64,000 nt of DNA. It comes from Roseiarcus sp963787135 (lineage in GTDB: Bacteria > Pseudomonadota > Alphaproteobacteria > Rhizobiales > Beijerinckiaceae). Of the stretch, positions 57,014 to 64,000 are shown one piece after another (positions within the stretch are counted from its first letter, which is position 1; each line of letters begins with the position of its first letter). The position numbers and the translations under genes were made by a program. The notes under the pieces are model-generated. The model was not told the DNA's origin, did no database searches, and saw nothing but the letters and a program-made list of their open reading frames with translations. The stretch spans positions 1 to 64,000 of the forward strand of contig CAWBBW010000021.1 in assembly GCA_963787135.1 (NCBI GenBank), read 5' to 3'.

Positions 57014-58259
57014 TGCGCGCGCACCGAGCGGAATTTGACGCTCTTGGCGCTCCAAAGGTTCTGCATGAACTCCTCGAAATCGATGTCGTCCTGCGCGAAC
57101 CGGCAGAGGAAGCCGAAAGAGCCCGACCAGGCGATCGAGCCCGAGGCCGGCGCGCTCCCGACGGTCACGAGGCCGTTGCTGATTGAGTATGTCGAGGGGT
57201 CGACGTAAATCCCGCCGACGCTGATTGAGGGCCCGCCGTAGTAGAGGGTCGAGAGCGTCGGGTTGAACGTGGTCGGAGATCCGGCCAGCGCGAGCTCGGT
57301 CTGCGGAAACGCCACATAGACGCTGTTCGAGGTCGACCCGGCATAGGCCGGGAACGCGCCAACGCCCGAGACATTGTTGATCCCGGAAATGCCTGTCCTG
57401 GCGGTCGAGGACGTGTTGACGAGTACGCACGAAACCGAGCAAGCGAAACCAGCCGCCGCCGAGGGCGGAAATCGCTGTCGTCACCCCGCTTGTCGTGCCG
57501 AACGTCCCGGTTGGTGGACGACGGCGCCCGCGGATCAGACGGAGATTAGCAAGGCGCCGTCTGGTCCCGCCGTTGTCGAGGTAGACTTGCCAGTAGCGGA
57601 CCGAGCCGTTCTGTTTGAGGTCGATCGAGAAGACGACCGGATAGCCGGGAATGATCGGCTGCGAGCTTTGGTCGGAGACGTGATAGTTGGTCGCCGTGGT
57701 TTCCGTGACCAGGGCCGCCAGCGAGCCGCCGCTAGGGTCAGTCTGTAGGCCCCCGACAAGAGCAAAGAGCGCCGACAGGCCGGACGTGAGCGCGACCGAA
57801 TTCTGAAAGACGTTGTTGGGCGTCTGGCGCGTGGATCCCGGCAGGGTGAAGATCGAAAAGACCGAGGGCGCGAGCGGCTGAGTGACCCATTCGCCGAATC
57901 CACCGAGGGTGCGGAGGAGTTGAAAGCTTGTGGTCGAGCCGTTCCCGGTGCCGAAGACCTGGCCCGAAACCGAATAATCGGTCGGGTCGTAATAGAGGAA
58001 CGTCCCGAACTGGCCCTGGCATTGCAGAAAGACCCCCATCAGGCTTTGCAGCGATTGAGCCCCTAGACCCGGATAAGGAACTCGACGAGGAGTCCATGCC
58101 GTCGAAGCTGAGCTGCAATTACCAGATCGGATTGACGTAGAGCGCGTCGCGGACCTCTCGCCCCGAGACATCAGGGGCGCGACGATAGTTGCGAAGGCCG
58201 GCTTCTTGTGGACGCTCCACCCCTGCCCGGGGAGAACCGGGAAAACAGGGCGCCGTCAT
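57010..58259 (-). pseudogene. DUF2460 phage tail protein, long form with inserted carbohydrate-binding-like domain, frameshifted
   Basis: ATG 58259 overlaps the upstream stop. The N-terminus, across a frame change, reads VLPGQGWSVHKKPAFATIVA and VRDALYVNPIW, then a TAA where Gln is expected. LGAQSLQSLMGVFLQCQGQF, GTFLYYDPTDYSVSGQVFG and GNGSTTSFQLLRTLGGF are the DUF2460 core. An inserted region follows (NYHVSDQSSQPIIPGYPVVF, VRYWQVYLDN, TTSGVTTAISALGGGWFRLL) resembling a jelly-roll CBM. The end SFGFLCRFAQDDIDFEEFMQ and NLWSAKSVKFRSV is the family terminus. About 415 residues against 200-220 usual. Confidence 0.7.
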
Positions 58260-58865
58260 GGCCTGACCATTGAGGAGGCAGAGGGTTTTGAGGGTCCAGA
58301 GCATCGCCATGAACTCCTCGAAATCCTGGACGTCCTCGGCGAAGCGGCAGAGCCAGAGGAAGCCGAAATCGGCCGTCACCGGACCGCCACTCTGCCAGAC
58401 CCGGCGCAGTCGTGAAGGTGATGGCCGGCGCATAGCCGCTCGAGACTGACCAGCCAGTGGGCCCGGCTGAGCGACCCCGTTCAAATAGACCGCCGAGACG
58501 CTGGAAGCCCCCTGGACGGCCTCGCTGTAGCCGCCGACCGTACGGCATGAGCGGAAAGACGGTCTGCGTCCGTTGCCCGTCCCAAGCGGCTGCGCGAGCA
58601 ATCCGGCAATTCCAGGAGGAGAAACCCAGAAGGGCGTCGCCTGGCCCTGCATCTGAGCGAAGAAACCGGCGATCGTCTGGAGCTCGAGATCGAGCGCATC
58701 CGAGCGCAAGACCTAGTAAGTCAGTTCGGGGATCTCGAAGTAGGCGAAAGCCTTTGCGCCTTCCTCGAGGAGCGGCCCGAGACGTGTGCGCCTCGAGGGT
58801 CAAGAATTTCGGCCTGACATGCGCCGACCACCCTAGGACCGAGAGGACGGGGAAGCTCTGATAAG
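58256..58865 (-). pseudogene. DUF2460 phage tail protein, short form, frameshifted
   Basis: The reading SFPVLSVLGWSAHVRPKFLT, AFAYFEIPELTY, then a TAG in place of the usual Tyr, then VLRSDALDLELQTIAGFFAQ and MQGQATPFWVSPPG. It ends VTADFGFLWLCRFAEDVQDF and EEFMAMLWTLKTLCLLNG. Its N-terminus overlaps the end of the TIM-barrel gene and no clear start codon is visible. About 200 residues; one nonsense codon and several indels. Confidence 0.65.
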
Positions 58866-60776
58866 CCCCGGATTTGGCGGCGGCGTCGGCGCCGGCGGGA
58901 CAAGCTGGATCCGCGAGCCCGCGGGAGCGTTCCAATCTCCGGCCTGCCAATTGCCGGTATCGCCCCATTGCGAGGGATCGGCCGGGAAGGTCGGAAAGGG
59001 CCTGGCGTCCCAATTCCAGACGCAGCAGAAATTCCTGTTGATCATCGCGACGCCGCCACCCGACGTCGGAATGTTCCCGTTCGTCACCCAATAGGTGTAG
59101 AGCGCTTGCAGGGCGAGCGATTGGATCGTGTCGTCGCGCCGCGGCAGATAGCCCAAGCCTCCCGCATTGTCCCAGATCGACCAATAGGCGGTCGCGCTTT
59201 CGGTCGATTTGGCGTCGAAAAAGACGTTCGGCTGGTTTGTCGATTTGTCGAAGGCCGCGAAGCCGTACTCGAGCATCGCAATCGACTTGGACTGCGCCTG
59301 CCACTCGGTTTGAGGGCCTTGCGGAATCACCCCCCGCCCCCGCCGATGTAGACCACCTGATGCGTGTTGTTCCACCACCACCGCAATTGCTTGTTGGCGA
59401 GAATTTGCTGATTAGCCGAATAGGCGTTGCGCGCCTGCGCCAGGCGGTCGCCTTCGCAAAGCGAACTTGAAGGCCCGAGCCGTTCGGGTTGAAGCCGCGG
59501 CCGTCGTTGGCGCCGTCGTTGTAGTACCAATCGAAATATTGACCGCCCTCGATGTTTCCCGTGAGGTAAGCCGAAGAATAGATCGTCGGAACCCCTGACA
59601 AGCCCAAGTTCGACATGCTCGAAGAGGGCGGCGGCCAAGCGCCTGTATAGGCGGGAGCGGTCCAAAACTCTGTCGCGTCGACCCCGCCGTTGCCCGTCGT
59701 CCAATCGGTCAGCGGCAGATAGTTGTCGAAACAGACGATGTCGATATTCGATGAGGCCCAAAGCGAATCGAGATGCGGCCACTGGCCGTTCGCCCCCGGG
59801 TGCTGGTAGCCCATCCAGCTCGACCAATCGGCCGAATAGGTGATGAGATTTTGCAGCGTCGAGAGGTTCTTCGTGTAGCCCGAATTGTTGAACGTCGCCC
59901 GGACGTCGGCCGCCAGCTGCACGAGGCCGCCGACGAAAGGATAGTCCCAAATCGCATAGCCCGAGCCGTCGGTCGTTCCCGCATCGGCCCAGGCCGGCCC
60001 GCGGATTGTCTCGAGCCCGCGGAGCTCCGAACCGATGACGAAAAGACTAACCCCGCCGGCGACGCAACAAAGGTTCGCATAGTGCAGGATCATCCGCCGA
60101 TAGGTCCAATCGTACAGATAGCCCGAGTAGGCCACCGTCAGATTGACCGCGTCCTGGGTGAACTGCCCGACTGCGGCCGAGCCGAGGAAGGCGTTCACCG
60201 CGCTTGTGGCGGCGCTCGAAATGTCGGGCGAATAGGTGATGCGGCCGCGCCAGGGAAACCCCGACCCCGTTCCCAAGAGGAAGGGATAGAAGACGACCTT
60301 GAAGCCTCTCGACTTCAAGTCCTGGATGCAGCGGACGATCGAAGGGTCTGACGGCGTCCGCCGTAAACGAAATTCGTCGTTCCACGCAATGCCGGAAGGG
60401 GGATGACCCCGGGATAGTCAGCTTCCGTGAGGCTCGACACCATCCAGTGCGAGGGCGTCCAGACGCCGCCGACAAGCCGCTCGAATTCGCCGAGCAGATA
60501 GTTGGTCGACGGGTAGATATTGCAGCTGGCGGCGTTTTCCGAATTGAAGAACCACGCAACCACGAGCGAAACCGTCGTGCATTCGGGGTGCGCCGCCTGC
60601 AGTTGGTCGAGCGCGTAGGAGTAGTCGGTCTTCGAGCCGCCGGGCGCGTAGAAGCAATTCATCGGCAGGAGCGGCCCGAGGCCGGCCGCTACGCGTTGCG
60701 CGCCTTGCGCGGGAATCGTGTCGTAAGCGAACTCGCCGGTTGCCGGGAGGAGATGCACGCCGCCGACGAAGACCAT
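58833..60776 (-). pseudogene. TIM-barrel phage tail protein (GTA-type, non-contractile tail-sheath-like), frameshifted
   Basis: ATG 60776: MVFVGGVHLLPATGEFAYDT and VSLVVAWFFNSENAASCNIY, the entry to the GTA TIM-barrel-like domain. After a frame change near 60370: LKSRGFKVVFYPFLLGTGSG, FPWRGRITYSPDISSAATSA, NLITYSADWSSWMGYQHPGA and SNIDIVCFDNYLPLTDWTTG. Another change near 59350 leads to SIAMLEYGFAAFDKSTNQPN and CCVWNWDARPFPTFPADPSQ. About 650 residues. In RcGTA this domain is the N-terminal part of the hub protein; here it is a separate gene between tape measure and DUF2460. Confidence 0.75.
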
Positions 60777-60782
60777 GGCCTC

Positions 60783-62095
60783 TCAAGCACCCAGTCGGCG
60801 CAGGCCGAGATGGGCCCCGTGGCGCACGGCTTCGTCCACCGCCTTCAGCATGACGGAGCTGTTGCTCCTCATCCACTGCGAGACGGAGGCGGAATCGAGC
60901 GCGGAGACGTGGAGATTGGTTGTCGGATGGATGTGTACGGTGGAGCCGCTTTGCCCGCCTGACGCGCCGCCGTCGTTCAGGAGAGATCGAAACGCGCCGG
61001 CTTCGGCGGCGGGCATAATGAGTTCATTATGGTGCACGAGGGACAGCATGTCTTGAGGAACCTGCCACATCCCGATATCGGCCGAGGCGACCGAGCCCGC
61101 GATGCCGGCGACAGTCGCCTGCGCTCCCGCCGCCGGTCCGGCCGCGAGTGGCCCCAATAGGGGAGACAGGAAGCCGAACACGCCGGCGAATGTCTCGGCT
61201 GCTGAGGACATTATCGAGCGGATCATGGCCGCGCCCTGCGCGCCCATCGAGGCCGTCGCGCCGGCTTCTTCGGCGCCGGTCCGCGCCGCGACACCGGTTG
61301 TCGTCGCCGCCGTCTTCATGGCTTCTGCGATCGCTGAACGTGCGACCGTGGTCTCGCTCCATTCGATAAATTTGATCAAGAGGTCGTCGAGCGCTCTCTT
61401 GAAGGCCGAGCGCCAGTTCTCTGTGCCCGACAATAGGCCCCGCAATTGCGAATTGAAGGCCTGCTCGATCGAACTGGCGAAGGATTGATAATCGCTCTCC
61501 TGCTGCTGCAGGGCTGAGCGGGTGAGCGAGGTCATCTCGTCGTCGCGGCGGCGAGTCGCCTCGATCAGCATGTCGTCGATGCGCTGCTTGGCCGCGAGCG
61601 ATTGGTCGCCCAGCGCCTCGCGTCTTTGCAGCGCCGCGAGTTCGGCGGAATAGTCTTCATTGACTGCCTGACGCGAGAGCTCGAGCTTCTGCCCTCGGCG
61701 ATCTCGTAGAACCGCGCCTCCTCGGCATAGAGCGCCAGCTTCTGCTTGAGCCCGTCGGCGAGGATTCGTAATTCCTCTGATGTCGCGAGCTGCGCCGCCT
61801 TGATCGCGTCCGCGGCAGCCGCGTCGTCGCCCGAGCGCAACGCCGCCGCCGCGCGCGCTCGGTCGGCGGCAAACGACTGTTCCAGCGACTGGGTCGCGCT
61901 CAACGCGTCGCGATAGGGCTCGAGGCGCTCAGCGCTGAACGCCTCGGCCGAGGCGCTCGCGAGCGAAGCCAGGCCCCGGTTGATGTCGCTGAACGGCGCG
62001 GAAAAGCTCTGCAGCGTCTCCTTCGCCTCGCCCACGCGCGCGACGAAGTCGGCAATCGAGGCGCTGAAGCTGACGGAGACATTGGCGTCGGCCAT
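60783..62095 (-). pseudogene. Tail tape-measure protein, one frameshift
   Basis: ATG 62095 reads MADANVSVSFSASIADFVAR and a long Ala-rich helix region. Near 61690 the frame changes (EEARFYEIAEGQKLELSRQA). It continues DDMLIEATRRRDDEMTSLTR, SIEQAFNSQLRGLLSGTENW and a hydrophobic region MIRSIMSSAAETFAGVFGFL (about 61180-61250), then SLVHHNELIMPAAEAGAFRS. Total about 437 residues, short for a tape measure, implying a short tail. The stop lies 7 bases ahead of the TIM-barrel start. Confidence 0.75.
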
Positions 62096-62108
62096 CTTGC
62101 GTCCTTGT

Positions 62109-62704
62109 TCAGAGCGCCCCGGCGGGGAACGTCGCTTTGAGTTCGGCGATCGTAGGCTGTCGCGCCGGCGCGACTGCGTCCGGCGGTCGAAATTTGAGGG
62201 CCGCGGCGATCAGCCAGTGGGTCGGCGGATGGCGCTGCCATTCCGCCTGCAGCGCGAGAAATCGCGGCATCGTAAGCTGGTCGAGCGCCTGGTCCCATGT
62301 CCAGCCGGTGTTGGCGACGACGCCCGCGATCAGGGCGTCGAAATCGACTTTCCCGGCTCGGGCGACGCCTCCGGCGTCGCGCTCTTGCCCGGTCGAAGCC
62401 CCGCCGCTCTTGCGACAGAGGGAAAGGCCTGGATCAGCTCGCCGACCGAGAACGGCAGGTCGAGGAAGTCGGCATACGAAAGCGCCGGATCGACATGAGC
62501 GATCGCGCGCCAGGTCGCCTCCGCCAGACGATCGAGCTGCGCCTCGCCGAGCCGCGCGACGCTCTCGCTCGACATCGAAGGACCGCCGGCCTCGAGATAG
62601 ATATCGAACAGCGCTGGCTGAATTGCTTTGATCATTCGGAAGGGCAGATGGGGCGCCGCCCAGCGCCTGCCGCCGAGCGCGATCTCGAACGTCTCCTCGC
62701 TCAT
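62109..62704 (-). CDS. Tail assembly chaperone expressed with programmed -1 frameshift (G / GT type)
   Basis: ATG 62704 overlaps the tail-tube stop (ATGA). The zero frame gives 124 residues (MSEETFEIALGGRRWAAPHL ... EPGKSISTP) and stops at 62330. A second frame, open beyond that stop to 62109, encodes FDALIAGVVANTGWTWDQAL, DQLTMPRFLALQAEW and PTIAELKATFPAGAL. A slip at 62348-62354 joins them into about 198 residues. Position between tail tube and tape measure and the two overlapping frames are the hallmark of lambda G/GT-type chaperones, which load tail subunits on the tape measure. Confidence 0.8.
62348..62354 (-). promoter_or_regulatory. Slippery heptamer GGGAAAG for -1 ribosomal frameshifting
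   Basis: On the minus strand the zero frame reads CCG GGA AAG, so the heptamer is G GGA AAG, the same sequence and phase used by lambda gene G. After the -1 slip the codons read GGG AAA GTC. It lies six codons before the zero-frame stop at 62330. Confidence 0.85.
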
Positions 62705-63431
62705 GCCGCGTCTCCAAAGTTGAACTGGCAGACCTGGCCTGCAGCGTTGGCGAAGCACTGGAAGTCGAGCTCGGGGATGAGGAAGTCCTCGAGCTTGGTG
62801 CCGAACGACAGCTTCTCGGCGACGCAATTGTAGAGCAGCAGCGAGAACTGCTTGCCGGTGCCGGGGTCGGAGGCGAAAAGATTGGCCGAGAACGTGATCG
62901 AGGGTCCAATCAGCTGCGAGGAGATCGCCATGCTCTCGCCGCTCCCGGCGAGTGTGTAGGTGTAGGAGATCAGCACAGCCGCGCCGGCGTCGGCGGCCGA
63001 AAACGTATAGACGCCGCCCGAACGGTATATTGTCCGGTCGTTGGGCCGAGGCCACGGCCTTCAGCGGCAGCGCAGGCTCGCGTAAGATGACGCCCTGATC
63101 GGCGACGAAGGTCGAGTGGTTGATGGTCGAGTAAGTGTAGGGCGAAGAGGACGGAACGGTCGCCGCCTCGCCGAACTGGGTTTGCGTGCCGCCGGGGCTG
63201 GCGTCACGCCAAAAAAGAGCGAGCCCAGCGCCTGGCCGGAGATTCGGGCCATTTTCGCCTTGCCGGTCATTTTTTGCGTTCCCGAGCCGATCGCGACGGG
63301 GAAGTTATATTGCCCGTACAGCGCCTTGGTCGTCGTGCCGACATTGAGCGAGACTTCCTGTGCGAGGCCGAAATTGATCGGCGAGCCGCCTGGGGCGTGC
63401 CGATCAGCACGCCCGAGCCAAACACGAACAT
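62701..63431 (-). pseudogene. Major tail tube protein, frameshifted
   Basis: ATG 63431: MFVFGSGVLIGTPQ, then across an indel near 63395 SPINFGLAQEVSLNVGTTTK and ALYGQYNFPVAIGSGTQKMT. GKAKMARISGQALGSLFFGV and, after further changes near 63195 and 63020, ISYTYTLAGSGESMAISSQL, GPSITFSANLFASDPGTGKQ and LEDFLIPELDFQCFANAAGQ. About 243 residues, beta-sandwich tube type. At least three indels. The last codons overlap the chaperone start. Confidence 0.7.
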
Positions 63432-63527
63432 GGGGATCTCCGTTGGGGAATGGAAAGAGGAATTGGAAAGTAGTCTAGCTGTCCGGCTCGCGTTGCCGGC
63501 TTCGTCAAAAGTTTCCGAACACCGAGG

Positions 63528-63958
63528 TCACGGCCCGACCAGCCGCACGCTCACCACCGCCAGCCCGTCGCCGTCGAGGTCGCCGGTGTCGCGCACCGGC
63601 ACGCCCGTGATCTTGCAGTCGTGCACGGCGCCGCCGAGCGTCTGGCGGCCCAGGGAGGTCGGCGCCGGCGGCGCGAGCGCGGCGTCGATGGCGTCGAGCG
63701 CGGCGTTGATCGCGCTCGAACCCGGCGTCGTCGGGTCGCGGGCGTCGAAATAGAGAAAGAGCTTCGCCTCAAACGTTCGCTTCGGCGTGGCCGGCGAGGT
63801 CCATTGATAGGTCTCCGGCCCACTCTCGAGCTGGAAGAACGCAGGGCGCAGGTCGACGGCACCTCGCTCCAGAGTTTCATCCGCCGCGACGCGAGCCCCC
63901 ACGGATAGGCGGCGGAGACCGCGGCGAAGAGCGCGGAAAATGCGGCTTCGCGGCTCAT
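63528..63958 (-). pseudogene. Tail terminator-like (DUF3168-type) phage protein, one frameshift
   Basis: ATG 63958 overlaps the previous stop (TGATG). MSREAAFSALFAAVSAAYPW and RRMKLWSEVP, then one indel near 63865, then LRPAFFQLESGPETYQWTSP, KRTFEAKLFLYFDARDP, SSAINAALDAIDAALAPP and ISSUE-free VHDCKITGVPVRDTGDLDGD to the stop at 63528. About 143 residues. The pattern fits tail-completion proteins placed before the tail tube gene. Confidence 0.6.
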
Positions 63959-64000
63959 CAGCGCTCCAGAACTTCGGCGGCGGCGTCAGCCAGCGCCGCG
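63958..64000 (-). CDS. C-terminal end of an upstream phage gene
   Basis: The last 13 codons (AALADAAAEVLER) of a gene that starts outside the window. Its stop shares bases with the next start. Position suggests a head-tail connector-type protein, which cannot be verified. Confidence 0.4.
   Translation of the reverse strand, partial: AALADAAAEVLER

Noticed and set aside
60783..62095. Programmed frameshift in the tape-measure gene
   Set aside because: No slippery heptamer in the proper phase lies near 61690 and tape-measure genes do not normally shift; an indel is more likely.
40830..64000. A functional gene transfer agent like RcGTA
   Set aside because: The tail module is related, but large fibres, a lysis end with endolysin and holin-like genes, a lambda-type chaperone and a split TIM barrel fit a prophage better. 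Capsid and terminase genes are not visible to decide.

Overview
The window comes from an alphaproteobacterium, most likely of the order Hyphomicrobiales (Rhizobiales). The evidence is the GC-rich sequence and the family mix: a Usg-family protein, a DUF2093 protein, HdaA, an Aap-type amino-acid permease, a zf-CHCC zinc-finger protein, and the purM-purN / ppk / ppx / suf linkage. Genus level (for example Beijerinckiaceae or Methylocystaceae) is only a guess.

Bases 1-40.5 kb are chromosomal. They start with the 3' part of a secreted GH5-type glycosidase carrying RTX-like repeats, then UDP-glucuronate decarboxylase and a small winged-helix protein. Next is a leftward beta-oxidation operon (acyl-CoA dehydrogenase, GFA protein, thiolase, FadB-like protein) ending in a strong terminator; its last gene carries at least five frameshifts. 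Then come rpsU, a TPR lipoprotein, accB-accC and hdaA, followed by remnants of two dead genes (a VOC protein and a CDP-alcohol phosphatidyltransferase). The rightward block holds purM-purN, ppk, ppx, sufBCDS plus a SufT-like gene, and aapQMP without a binding protein. A leftward block follows (FAD monooxygenase, zinc-finger protein, transglutaminase, circularly permuted ATP-grasp/Alpha-E protein), then a broken creA, purD, a patatin and fmt.

Bases 40.8-64 kb are the tail, fibre and lysis end of a siphovirus-like prophage read leftward. The order is tail terminator, tail tube, tail-assembly chaperone with a canonical -1 slippery site, tape measure, TIM-barrel protein, two DUF2460 proteins, DUF2163, NlpC/P60, tail hub, fibres, fibre adaptor, a tightly coupled envelope cassette, endolysin, a holin-like protein and small lipoprotein or membrane proteins. 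Head, terminase and integrase genes are not in the window. Adjacent genes very often share four bases at stop/start junctions (ATGA, GTGA, TTGA). Many tail genes carry frameshifts and a few nonsense codons; sequencing error and genuine decay cannot be separated here. An IS1380-family element (43522-45181, CTAG duplication) splits the endolysin exactly inside its peptidoglycan-binding domain.

The most interesting locus is the cassette at 46098-48339. It encodes an ExbB/TolQ/MotA-like channel, an ExbD/TolR-like partner with an aspartate in its single membrane helix, a third membrane protein, two tiny membrane peptides and a secreted protein, nearly all overlapping by four bases. It looks like a phage-borne, proton-motive-force-driven envelope module.
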